From Bryobacterales bacterium (lineage in GTDB: Bacteria > Acidobacteriota > Terriglobia > Bryobacterales > Bryobacteraceae): a stretch of 52,729 bases of DNA. Below the pieces are notes generated by a model, which was given only the letters and a program-made list of their open reading frames with translations, was not told the DNA's origin and made no database searches. This document shows, one piece after another, positions 33,620 through 42,128 of this stretch (position 1 is its first letter; every line of letters begins with the position of its first letter). Location of the stretch: the NCBI GenBank assembly GCA_003135055.1, contig PLDF01000513.1:15603-68331 (forward strand), read 5' to 3'. A program made the position numbers and the translations under genes.

Positions 33620-36318
33620 GCGCCCATAAATCGCGCTCGCCGGGGACCGCTGCTCAACGGCAGGCCGTAACCGATCAGGCAGAACTGATCGAGAGCGAAC
33701 AGAACCACCGACTCGTCTCCGGCTGCGATGGCGAGTGAACGCTCCTTAGCCCAAGGAGTGGTGTAATCGCTGATTCCGATCAAGTGACTGGATTGCGCCG
33801 GCGGAAACCCGTTTTGCGCCGGAAACTGAATCGATTGGCGCGCTTCATCCAGGTTGCGGTTGCCCGTGTAAGTAAAGTTCTCGGTCTTGAGGCAAGCCAG
33901 GTTGGCAGGAATCCAATCGTTCAGCGGATAATTTACGATCCGGTTCAGCGCGGTATCGTTTACATCGTGCGGGTATAGAACTTCGAACTCCGCTGTGGGA
34001 TAGGTTTGGCGCACGAACTGCCTGATTGCGCTTGTGAACTGGCCGATCAAGCCGGGTAGAAAAACACACTCTTGCGTCAAGCTGGAGGGGTCTGCATTCT
34101 GGCTCAAAATTATGGACATCGCTCTGCCATACTGCGCTTGAAAGGCGCTGGTAGCGTATGCGTCGTAGAACGGCATACCCGATGCCGCCGCGAAGTACCA
34201 CCACTGCACTTCGCCAAATTGCAGATAGGGCGTGACCCCCGCAGCATTCATCAGCCCGGCCATGTCGGCATAGACCTGCTGCCAAAAAGCCAGGCTGGCA
34301 GGGCTAAAGTTGGTTTGCAATGCCGGCGTATTCACCCATACAGCGTCGCCGCTCGGATACCGTTGCGCGATACCAGTCGCCACAGTATCGTCGCCATTGC
34401 CAATTTCGGTACTGAACGAGGCCGCCACCGATATTCCATAACCTTTCAGCGCTTGAAAGAAGCTCGTACTCCAGTCGCGCGCCGCCCGATTGATTCGCGG
34501 CGTGGCGGTCAGATCGGTCAGCCAAATCCCGTCTTGCCCACCGGCCAGCGCGGCGCTGCTGGCGTCTGCGGTGAACTGCGTGCTGTTCGTGTTTGCCGTA
34601 ACTCCGATGCTTTCGCCTTGTGTGCCCATCGCGCGCGCCGTAATCGTCAACGTGGAACCATTAGCCTGCGCCCAAACGCCCGTCGAACCTGCGTTGATCA
34701 ATAGTGCGAAACACGTGGCAAGACTCTGGGCAGTGTCACCGATCAAGTTCAAATGAGAGATTGAAGTCGGGCCCAGCGATATCTGCGTGGTATTCCCGAA
34801 TTCCGGAGCGCCGCTGAACGTAACCGTCGCCGACGAATACTGCTGCCCAGGCTGTGACAGCTCATAGAACCACAGCGCGCCGGCGTAGTGATTCGCGCGG
34901 CCCTGAAAGCCCAGCTTTTGGATCAGCCATGCAGTCCTTTCGGGCGCCAATGCCTGAGAGTGGAGAGTATCCCAATCGGTCGCCAGCGCCGTCGTGGACA
35001 TTGACGTGAAACCCGGAAGCCCGGTAGCCGGAATGGCGATCTCAAAAAAATCGAAGTAAAAGTACGAACCCGCGGACCCTGCATGGGAAAGGGCCACTTG
35101 ATGGCTCCCGCCGGTGGAAAACTGGCCTAGCAAGATCCGCGTAAGAACATCTTCCCCCGCTAATTCAAGGTTGATTGTAACTGGCGCGCCGCCATCTACT
35201 CGCACCGAAACCTGTCCACCGCCATCGGCGCACCTGGTTCCCAGGTAAATGGAGTGCGCCCCTGCCGCGGTATAACCGAAGCTTAGAGAGTCTCCGGGCG
35301 TGGTTGTCCAATGAATAGATCCGCCCGAGAAGTTACCCAAGGCGCTGCTCCAAGTGCCTTGATACGAGATTTCATCTCCCGCTGAGTCCTCAGCCCTCCG
35401 GCTACCAGGCCCGGCCACGCTATATTGCAGATTGCCTCCGCTCAACGTCCACGCGGAAACCAGTACCGAAAATTCAGTGCGCTGGAACTTTCCGGGCTGC
35501 AGATCGGCGGCCCAAGTCCACCGCATCTTCCGGACGTTCGTAACTGGTACAGAAACGCCGTTCACATCGAGCAGGTTACTGAAGTTGAGGCTTATCTGCC
35601 AGGCCTGAGGCGATAGGCCGCCGCTGAATAATGCAAAAGCGGGCGACCACGATTCCGTGCCCGACCCATGAACCGTTCCATAGACGCCAATCCGATTGCC
35701 ATTCGACCCCGGAGATCCCAGGTAGGTCAAGGCGATCTGGTTGCCGCTGGCAGTAGCAGCGACCAAGCCAACTGTCTGGTTTACCGTAATGGCATATGCC
35801 AAGCTGTTAACGGCGGTGGCCAGTGTGTCGCTTGACGTCACCTGGTAATTGAAGTGCTGATCCAACCACGCTAGTTCGATGTAGTCGCCCGCCGTAGGCG
35901 TTCCCTGCAACTCGAACTGCGTCGTAGCGGCAACGTACGATCCAACGGACGATGCGTAGTTTTTAAGCGGCACCTGATAAATCGTCTCAGCGCCGCTAGC
36001 GTCGGCCCAAATGCGCAGGTACGGCCAGTCCACTGTAGGGAACCAAATCGAGTCAAGAGGAATGCAGTTGGTGCGAGTTTCCGTATAGGAAAGAACTACG
36101 CCGGCCAGATCGCCGTCCGGAAGGTTTCGTAGCGCCGGGTGTTCAAAGACATTATCCCTGTTCCACTCAACCACCACCCAGTCGAACTGCTGCCGCCACG
36201 ATCCTGAGACCGTGAATCCCGCCTCACTGGTTTGACTCAGCGCCGCCACCGCCGACGGTTCCAGGAAATAGCACTGCAGATCGCGGTCCGGCTGTAGTTT
36301 CGTAAGTGTCTCGGCCAT
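33616..36318 (-). CDS. Large tail protein with a glycosidase-like TIM-barrel C-terminal half
   Basis: 900 residues, the last gene of the cluster. The N-terminal half is beta-rich. A module TLATAVNSLAYAITVN...NRIGVYGTV recurs near residue 530 as SLATCFALLINA...GESIGVTAN, a repeat often seen in tail fibre or sheath proteins. The C-terminal about 330 residues look like a glycoside-hydrolase TIM barrel: ISVAASFSTEIG and GVTPYLQFGEVQWWYF each place a Glu where catalytic acids sit in GH5/GH42-like folds. It may cut or bind a surface polysaccharide during adsorption (inference). Its start overlaps the preceding stop in a TAATG junction, and its own stop overlaps the SDR gene's stop. I cannot exclude a purely structural baseplate role. 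Confidence 0.72.
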   Translation of the reverse strand: MAETLTKLQPDRDLQCYFLEPSAVAALSQTSEAGFTVSGSWRQQFDWVVVEWNRDNVFEHPALRNLPDGDLAGVVLSYTETRTNCIPLDSIWFPTVDWPYLRIWADASGAETIYQVPLKNYASSVGSYVAATTQFELQGTPTAGDYIELAWLDQHFNYQVTSSDTLATAVNSLAYAITVNQTVGLVAATASGNQIALTYLGSPGSNGNRIGVYGTVHGSGTESWSPAFALFSGGLSPQAWQISLNFSNLLDVNGVSVPVTNVRKMRWTWAADLQPGKFQRTEFSVLVSAWTLSGGNLQYSVAGPGSRRAEDSAGDEISYQGTWSSALGNFSGGSIHWTTTPGDSLSFGYTAAGAHSIYLGTRCADGGGQVSVRVDGGAPVTINLELAGEDVLTRILLGQFSTGGSHQVALSHAGSAGSYFYFDFFEIAIPATGLPGFTSMSTTALATDWDTLHSQALAPERTAWLIQKLGFQGRANHYAGALWFYELSQPGQQYSSATVTFSGAPEFGNTTQISLGPTSISHLNLIGDTAQSLATCFALLINAGSTGVWAQANGSTLTITARAMGTQGESIGVTANTNSTQFTADASSAALAGGQDGIWLTDLTATPRINRAARDWSTSFFQALKGYGISVAASFSTEIGNGDDTVATGIAQRYPSGDAVWVNTPALQTNFSPASLAFWQQVYADMAGLMNAAGVTPYLQFGEVQWWYFAAASGMPFYDAYATSAFQAQYGRAMSIILSQNADPSSLTQECVFLPGLIGQFTSAIRQFVRQTYPTAEFEVLYPHDVNDTALNRIVNYPLNDWIPANLACLKTENFTYTGNRNLDEARQSIQFPAQNGFPPAQSSHLIGISDYTTPWAKERSLAIAAGDESVVLFALDQFCLIGYGLPLSSGPRRARFMGA

Positions 36319-39300
36319 TAGAGTCGAATCAAGACGGTGAGATCGGCGCCGGGCAGCGTTTGACCCACGGCCAGCACCGAAAGCGTAATCTGCGCGCCGG
36401 AAGGCAACGGCGGCAGCGTAGCGCCATCGACGCTATTCGAAACCAGCAGCCCTATCGGAACCGTCAACTGGCAGTAGGCGGCGCCGTTGAAATTTACTTG
36501 AACCTGCACCGGCTGATCCGCCGAGGTTCCCAGGATCGCAAACACGTCCCGAACGGAGTGTGCCGCATCCGTCACCAAAGCCGCTGCCGCCGATTGGTCC
36601 ACGGCTAGGAATCCGTCTACCTGAATCGAGTATTGGCCGCCGGAGAGTGTTCGGAGGCCGTTATCCACGTTGTGCGTAAGGCAGACGCTCGCGATGGGCC
36701 CGTTACCCTTTTCGTTAGTGACAAACATCTGGGCGCTTGCCACCCGGACATCGGGTAGTAACACGGGGTAAGTCCAGTTGCCGCAATAAACGCTGCCAAA
36801 AAACTCCGGAGGAAACGGAGCGATCACCGTCAGGACTGAGAGTTGATAAACCGGAGCTTGTGCGGAATGGGCCGCCGCCGGACTTCCATGCAGGCCGCGA
36901 GTAACCGTGTATTGAGTACCGTTGGTGGAAACCGCCGTGACCTGCATTACCTCCGCATCGACTTGAACGACGCTGCCGGCCTGCGCCGCTCCGGCCGAAG
37001 TCAACGTCAGGGTTGTGTCTGTGGCAGCCACGGCGGCTGAAAGCAAAGTCGCCGGCGTACCCTGAATTTCACTCCAATAGAAGAGCGATAGAGTGCCTGC
37101 GGAGACGGTTTGAGTGTTGGTTAGATCCGTGAACGCCACACCGCTCAATACTACTGTGCCGCCGCTCGGTCCGGTTCCCAGGCCGAAGTCCGGCGCGGGC
37201 GGCGGTGTACTATCGGTCGTGCCCGATCCGCCGATCTGCCAGCGCGTGACAATTGCAAGCTGGGGCGGGCACTCCACGTCGTTGGCATTGGCCGAGCGCC
37301 CCGTTAAATGCACCACTTCGCCGGCGAGATTCGGAATCGCGAATTGAATGGGGCTGCCGCTCGCCACTCCTCCAAAATGCCACGCCGATTCCGCCACCAC
37401 AAAGAAGCTTGTCGCATCCGGTTCTACCACCCACGCTGAAGTCAGAGTGACGGTAGTCGCGCTGTTGGAGGAAATACTGGCTTCCTGTCCGGCGCCGGTT
37501 CCCCTAGTAATCCGCACCGTCATGCCCAAGTAAGAATTCGGCGCCATCTGAAGCGTGCTGTTGCCCACCGTGTTCGCCGAATGAATTGCGACCGCGGATT
37601 CAGGCTGCGCTTCCATCCGCCAATAGAAGTTTGCGTGGTCGAAGTCAGGATCGGGTGGCGCAACCAACTGGTCCGTCAGGCCGGTATCGCTGAACTGCGC
37701 CGCGATAACCTGTCCCGTAGCGATTCGAAACAGTTCGGATGGCGTCGGTCCCCGGTACACATTGAATGTTGCGGTGTCCGAGGTGAAGCTCAAACCGGTA
37801 AGCGTGACGCTGCTTCCATCCGCCGGAATGCTCGCTGTTACTATGAATGAAAGCGCCCCTTCTCCGCCGGCGCTGTTGACGCCCGAGACCGCATAGTACA
37901 AGTTTTGTCCCGATGTCAGGGTTCCGCCCGTAGCAATCTGCGGGGAAAAACTCAACAGCGGGATTCCCGGACCGGTGGCGGCGATGGTGGCCGGCGCCAC
38001 AAAGCTTATAGACACTCCTACCTCGATAGTGCCGTCGCTAGCCGTCGTGTCGGTTTCTTGCACGCCAAACTCGATATTGCCGTTGCTATCGATGGTCGTC
38101 CCAATCAGTGGATTTGGCGTCCCAATCCCGGCGCTTCCGTTCTGTCCCGTCCCGGACGGTGAACTCGTCTGCCCGTTAGTGTCCGCATACCACGCGTCGT
38201 AGTGGATCTGGGCCGTAATAGTCGATGTTCTGTAATTGGTTGCCGGTGAAATCTTCAGAACCCGGAATGCCTGCCGGGTGAAACCCTCTTTCAGATAGGT
38301 GAATGTTATGATGTCGCCGGGACGGATCCCAACCGCTTTGACGCTGGTATCAAATTGAATGTAAGTATTTCCAAGAACGGATTTGTCCAGGTTGAACTGC
38401 AGAATCCGGCCAGCCTGGTCATAATTCGGAATCCCGACGGCCATTAATGACGCGGTGACCTCCTGGCCGGCCAGCGCAATGTCGTCCGGGTTCACTACCG
38501 AGAAGCTGTCCTGTTGATACCCATTGAGACTGTCCTGGTATTCGACATTGTAGGAATTCGGCGTGTCCGCTATTGGGCGGCTTGTCACAGTCACGCTGGG
38601 GTCGCCGTTTTGCCGGCGCATTATGCCCGAAGTCCCACTGCTCCCATCCCCGAATTCGTAGCTCGGCCATCCGCCATTGAGGGACGCAGTGCTGTTCGAC
38701 CATGCCAATTGGGCAGGCTGCTGCAAGGCTATGGTGTTTTCCACTTGTAGTTGGAGTACGCCGCCTGGCCCGTATGTGAGGAACAGTCGGGCGGCATTGC
38801 GAATTCCCCGGACTAAGTCCCCCGCGCTACGTCTCTTTTGCAATACCAGATTGCATTGAAATCTAGGCAGAGTGATCGCATTCCCGTTCAAATCGGTAGA
38901 GTTGATCGGCTGATCGCAATACGCCGCTACCGCGGCAAAACTGGTGAAATCGAGCTCTGCCGCCGTCCAACCGCTCCGCTGCAGTACGTCAAGGAGTATC
39001 CACGCCGGGTTGTTAGAGAACTGGCTCCCCAGGTTGGCGCCGGCCGCCGAGTAGGTTGGCACAATCAGGCCCTGAGCCAGCACCTGGATGTTTGGAATTG
39101 AATTTCCGTCGCTCAATTGGTTCGGCACAACAACGGATAGGTAAGCCATGCTGCCATAGGGGTCGCCGGCCGGCTGTCCGCTCGCGTTTGTGAAATTCAT
39201 GTCGAAGGCGCCGTCCCGCGATCCCAGCGTCACTACGTTGTACCATCCGGTCCCCGTCATGTTAGTGCCGGAAACACCGATTGGGATTTGAACGTCATTG

Positions 39301-40199
39301 ACCAGGACCGTGACTACTCCTTGCATCACACCGATGCCCAGCAACACTTCCATCCGGGTCAGATTGCCGTCGTTGCGCGCAAATACCACCAGCGGCTCGT
39401 ACCACGCGGTCCCATAAACCATGGGGACGAAGTCGTTATAGCGCGCCTGATTTACCGAGAGATTCGAACTCGTCCAGGCGCTGCCGTAGCCGCGCACTGA
39501 GATCACTGGCGGGACGAATTCCAGACCTCCGAATCTTGTGAACATGCCTCGGGCCTGACAATCGGTGCGTACATATCCGCAGGAAGTAAACGGCGCCCCA
39601 TTATTCAAGTTGCCCGTCCCGCCCGGCAACCCCGCCGAGTAGCCACAACGGTAGTACATGGAATACTGTCCGTCGGTTCCGCCGCTCACGGCTTCGGCTT
39701 GTTGCGCCGGCGTCGAGGGAAACTGCCATGGGCACCGGCTCTGGATTCGAACTTCGGGCAGCAAGAGCCTCTGCAGGTTCATCCGGTTCGTCGCGGTAAG
39801 CCTGAAAGCCGCTTCCTTAATCTGGTCGGGAGGATTGCAGATACCCTGGAACACCACGGTCGTAACCGTCAGCGGCACGTTGTTCCGCAGATCGTAGAAC
39901 AGGAAGCTCACCGTTAATTGCGCGCCCTTCCAGCCAGTCGCTTGTTGGATCTCGGAAAAGTGCGAATCTGCGTTCGCCAGGGTTACCGATATGGTCGGGC
40001 TACCATCCACGCCTTGATCGGACGCCGTCTGAATGTCGAACGAGCTTTGCTGAAGCACGCGCGCCGCGTACGCGGTTCCGTTAATCGTGATGGCATGCGT
40101 GCACCAGTGTTCGGCGTCGCCGGTCGAAAGGACGCAGTCGAACACCATGAGAGGCGTATCGGTTACCGCCTGTTCCTTCAGACTAGAGATGGTTTGCAT
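36318..40199 (-). CDS. Tail-tip/baseplate hub protein (J-like)
   Basis: 1293 residues, the largest protein of the cluster and in the right place for a host-recognition tip. The first about 600 residues (MVFDCVLSTGDAEHWCTHAITINGTAY..., then RFQCNLVLQKRRSAGDLVRGIRNAARL and PGDIITFTYLKEG) resemble the hub half of J/Gp21-type tail-tip proteins, which bind the tube end. The middle has FN3-like modules (SGQNLYYAVSGVNSAGGEGALS...FNVYRG). The C-terminal third is beta-rich and probably fibre-like. It overlaps the upstream Dit-like gene by 17 bases. No lysozyme or protease motif seen. Confidence 0.78.
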   Translation of the reverse strand: MQTISSLKEQAVTDTPLMVFDCVLSTGDAEHWCTHAITINGTAYAARVLQQSSFDIQTASDQGVDGSPTISVTLANADSHFSEIQQATGWKGAQLTVSFLFYDLRNNVPLTVTTVVFQGICNPPDQIKEAAFRLTATNRMNLQRLLLPEVRIQSRCPWQFPSTPAQQAEAVSGGTDGQYSMYYRCGYSAGLPGGTGNLNNGAPFTSCGYVRTDCQARGMFTRFGGLEFVPPVISVRGYGSAWTSSNLSVNQARYNDFVPMVYGTAWYEPLVVFARNDGNLTRMEVLLGIGVMQGVVTVLVNDVQIPIGVSGTNMTGTGWYNVVTLGSRDGAFDMNFTNASGQPAGDPYGSMAYLSVVVPNQLSDGNSIPNIQVLAQGLIVPTYSAAGANLGSQFSNNPAWILLDVLQRSGWTAAELDFTSFAAVAAYCDQPINSTDLNGNAITLPRFQCNLVLQKRRSAGDLVRGIRNAARLFLTYGPGGVLQLQVENTIALQQPAQLAWSNSTASLNGGWPSYEFGDGSSGTSGIMRRQNGDPSVTVTSRPIADTPNSYNVEYQDSLNGYQQDSFSVVNPDDIALAGQEVTASLMAVGIPNYDQAGRILQFNLDKSVLGNTYIQFDTSVKAVGIRPGDIITFTYLKEGFTRQAFRVLKISPATNYRTSTITAQIHYDAWYADTNGQTSSPSGTGQNGSAGIGTPNPLIGTTIDSNGNIEFGVQETDTTASDGTIEVGVSISFVAPATIAATGPGIPLLSFSPQIATGGTLTSGQNLYYAVSGVNSAGGEGALSFIVTASIPADGSSVTLTGLSFTSDTATFNVYRGPTPSELFRIATGQVIAAQFSDTGLTDQLVAPPDPDFDHANFYWRMEAQPESAVAIHSANTVGNSTLQMAPNSYLGMTVRITRGTGAGQEASISSNSATTVTLTSAWVVEPDATSFFVVAESAWHFGGVASGSPIQFAIPNLAGEVVHLTGRSANANDVECPPQLAIVTRWQIGGSGTTDSTPPPAPDFGLGTGPSGGTVVLSGVAFTDLTNTQTVSAGTLSLFYWSEIQGTPATLLSAAVAATDTTLTLTSAGAAQAGSVVQVDAEVMQVTAVSTNGTQYTVTRGLHGSPAAAHSAQAPVYQLSVLTVIAPFPPEFFGSVYCGNWTYPVLLPDVRVASAQMFVTNEKGNGPIASVCLTHNVDNGLRTLSGGQYSIQVDGFLAVDQSAAAALVTDAAHSVRDVFAILGTSADQPVQVQVNFNGAAYCQLTVPIGLLVSNSVDGATLPPLPSGAQITLSVLAVGQTLPGADLTVLIRL

Positions 40200-40956
40200 A
40201 AACGATATTGACGGTGACAGAGTGCCTGTTCACGTCGGTGGTGGCAAATGAAAATGTATCGTCGCCAAACCGAGCATCCTGATAGACTCCGCCAGTGGTG
40301 CTCTTCTGATACGCGGAAGGCGCGGCCTGGACCTCAACCTGCGGCCCGAATACGCCGATCACTCCGGGCGGCAGTTCGACGCCAAACAGAATCGATGCCG
40401 CCGTTGGATCGCCACTTCCGGTGAAGCTGATCCTGGTCCAGCTCGGACTTGCCGTCGCCAGGACGCGATTGCCGCCAAGCAGTAGAGTGACAGCAGAAAG
40501 CTGCGCAGACTGGACGTAAACGCTCAATGAGTATATGTACCCGGCCGGCACGTTCAGAGTTTGGCTCACGCTCTGTGCGCCTTCGCCGGAATTCGTCAGG
40601 TGAAATGCCATGCTTCCGCCGAAAGGATCGGTCACGCCGCCGGCGCTTGCCAGGAACGGACCTGCCTCCCAAACTGCATTTGTCAGATCTTCGCTCCACG
40701 CCAAAAGGTTGCCGGCCGGATCGAGGAACGTAAATCCATTCAGCGAGCCTTCCGTTGCCGCAAAGAACTGCTGCAGGTTGCTCAACTCAGTGTCGCTCAA
40801 CCCTTCATATTGCAGTTGCCATTCCGTGATGGCGCCGTTGGGATCTGCCAGTTTGATCGAACTTCCGTCGGCAGCCATATTCGTCACCGTTCGCGTCCGC
40901 CGCTGCTTCCGCAATGGAAATTGACTGTACGCTCCTGTTGTAAGTTGTGGATACAT
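40183..40956 (-). CDS. Distal-tail-like protein with a C-terminal beta-sandwich
   Basis: 257 residues. The N-terminal about 90 residues are paralogous to the preceding small protein: ITEWQLQYEGLSDTELSNLQ matches PLHQWVIRLNQLDETEMASL, and the following FFAATEGSLNGFTFLDP matches FFLSNQGSFASFVFIDP. The remaining about 165 residues read like a jelly-roll carbohydrate-binding module (YIYSLSVYVQSAQLSAVTLLLGG, SWTRISFTGSG, VFGPQVEV). This layout fits an evolved Dit with an added binding domain. It starts two bases after the upstream stop. Confidence 0.72.
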   Translation of the reverse strand: MYPQLTTGAYSQFPLRKQRRTRTVTNMAADGSSIKLADPNGAITEWQLQYEGLSDTELSNLQQFFAATEGSLNGFTFLDPAGNLLAWSEDLTNAVWEAGPFLASAGGVTDPFGGSMAFHLTNSGEGAQSVSQTLNVPAGYIYSLSVYVQSAQLSAVTLLLGGNRVLATASPSWTRISFTGSGDPTAASILFGVELPPGVIGVFGPQVEVQAAPSAYQKSTTGGVYQDARFGDDTFSFATTDVNRHSVTVNIVYANHL

Positions 40957-40958
40957 AT

Positions 40959-41318
40959 CTACCCTCGGTTCTCAGTCACGGTCACGGATGTAGTGTTTCT
41001 TAGCTCTTCGACCGAGGTCAAATGCAACTGGTCGCTTCCAACACTGCAATTCGGATAAGATGTGCCGTCCCAAGGATCTATAAAGACAAAGCTAGCAAAA
41101 CTGCCCTGGTTCGAGAGGAAAAAGCCCTCAAGCGATGCCATCTCCGTTTCATCCAGTTGATTCAGGCGAATGACCCATTGATGAAGCGGTCCAGCCGAAT
41201 CCCGGTATCGCTGCTCGTTTCCATCCACAAAGCGTACGATCTGGTTCCGGAAGCGAATCGACTTAGTAGCTGGATACTGCGCAACTGCCGCCGTCTTGAG
41301 CGGTGGAAAAGTGGCCAT
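40959..41318 (-). CDS. Small distal-tail-like protein (DUF2460-like core)
   Basis: 119 residues. It contains the core shared with the next gene (WVIRLNQLDETEMASLEGFF...FIDPWDGTSYP) and no extra domain. In tailed phages Dit-type proteins form the ring joining tube and tip. It is placed right after the tail assembly chaperone, where a tape measure gene would normally come first. No Shine-Dalgarno is visible, so translation may depend on reinitiation from the upstream frame ending at 41414, although 95 bases separate them. Confidence 0.7.
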   Translation of the reverse strand: MATFPPLKTAAVAQYPATKSIRFRNQIVRFVDGNEQRYRDSAGPLHQWVIRLNQLDETEMASLEGFFLSNQGSFASFVFIDPWDGTSYPNCSVGSDQLHLTSVEELRNTTSVTVTENRG

Positions 41319-41413
41319 GTCAGATCACCGCATCCGTAGGGGCAGCGTCCACGGCGTGCCCAAGTACGGCCGCGCGGTCCGTCGACCCCTCGCCAGAGAC
41401 CGGCGAGAACTTC

Positions 41414-41763
41414 TCAAACATTTGATCTGCGCTTCTCTTGGCCATCCCTTATCTCCGCCGTCAACGCATTCTCTAGAATGGCGAACGCATCCACCTGCCT
41501 TGCGCTCAAAACCGAAAAATCGATCGCGCCCATTCGCCGTCTCACGAAAAACTCTTCTACCAGTGTTTCGCTGTCCGGGGTGATGTAAGACTTCGGACAT
41601 GTCAGCAGGACCACATCTTTACGAGCCCAAACGGGCGGGCCCTTGACCTCTCCGCTGTGAGGCAGCCACCCGCACCGGCGCTTTTGTTCCAAGCCGGATT
41701 TCCGGCATAAGTCGCACCTCCAACCAGCCTGGTTTGAAAATTGAAAGTGGAAGGCGACGATTA
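41414..41763 (-). CDS. -1 frame extension of the tail assembly chaperone (T-like part, zinc-ribbon-like)
   Basis: Open from the slippery site (the first -1 codon CTA begins at 41764) to the stop at 41414: 116 codons with no independent ATG and no ribosome site; the nearest possible start is a TTG at 41692. Read through the slip, the protein continues ...AAERKK-LIVAFHFQFSNQAGWRC, then has a Cys pair (CDLCRKSG), Cys in KRRCGWLP and Cys in LLTCPKSY, suggesting a zinc ribbon, followed by a helical end. Fused to the 121-codon upstream part it gives about 237 residues. In lambda and relatives the equivalent T domain recruits tape measure and tube subunits. The call depends on the slippery site being used. 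Confidence 0.7.
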
Positions 41764-42126
41764 GTTTTTTCGTTCAGCCGCGGAGAGTCCGGTCGCGGCC
41801 CGCACCGCCGCCACGGCCTCTCGGAATAATTCCTCCGGGCCGGATTCCACCAGCGACTCGGGAGTCGCCGGCTTACCATCCAGGTCGAGCCCGGTAACCT
41901 CTCTGAGACCCCAAGTCAGATAGAGCCGGTCGATCTCCGCGCGCAGTACCGCGGCATCCATTTTCTCGCCCGCGTCTTGCCCCGCATCCAGGAATTCCGC
42001 TTTCCGCGCCAACTCCCTCACCCGCCGCATCAAGTCCATCCGCCGCGAAAACGACATCTTCACGATCAGGTAACTCACTCCGGCCGCGAGAGCCGATTCC
42101 ACCCTATCCACACTGTCGTAAGTCAT
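41761..42126 (-). CDS. Tail assembly chaperone, short form (G-like)
   Basis: 121 residues from ATG 42126; the frame is open further but overlaps the tail tube gene. It begins two bases after the tail tube stop. Soluble and helical (MSFSRRMDLMRRVRELARKAEFLD), then YLTWGLREVTGLDLDGKPATPESLVESGPEELFREAVAAVRAA, a segment whose 'W-G-L-x-E-v-x-G-l-x-l-D-G-x-p-A-T-P' style I associate with tail assembly chaperones of siphoviruses. Position (after the tube, before the tip) and the terminal slippery site both support this. The short form should be the major product, the frameshifted form the minor one. Confidence 0.75.
   Translation of the reverse strand: MTYDSVDRVESALAAGVSYLIVKMSFSRRMDLMRRVRELARKAEFLDAGQDAGEKMDAAVLRAEIDRLYLTWGLREVTGLDLDGKPATPESLVESGPEELFREAVAAVRAATGLSAAERKN
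41764..41770 (-). promoter_or_regulatory. Canonical -1 ribosomal slippery heptamer A AAA AAC
   Basis: On the minus strand the zero-frame codons read CGA AAA AAC TAA, so the heptamer A AAA AAC is exactly in phase (X XXY YYZ) and the stop codon follows directly. After slippage both tRNAs re-pair on AAA AAA, and the next codons are CTA ATC GTC, open for 116 codons. A small hairpin (AACCA/TGGTT, 41734-41722) lies about 30 bases downstream. I see no upstream Shine-Dalgarno-like stimulator. Confidence 0.75.
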
Positions 42127-42128
42127 GG

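Noticed and set aside
41325..41600. Minus-strand ORF overlapping the tail chaperone extension
   Set aside because: Arg/Gly-rich shadow; the overlapping -1 frame joined to the slippery site explains the region better.
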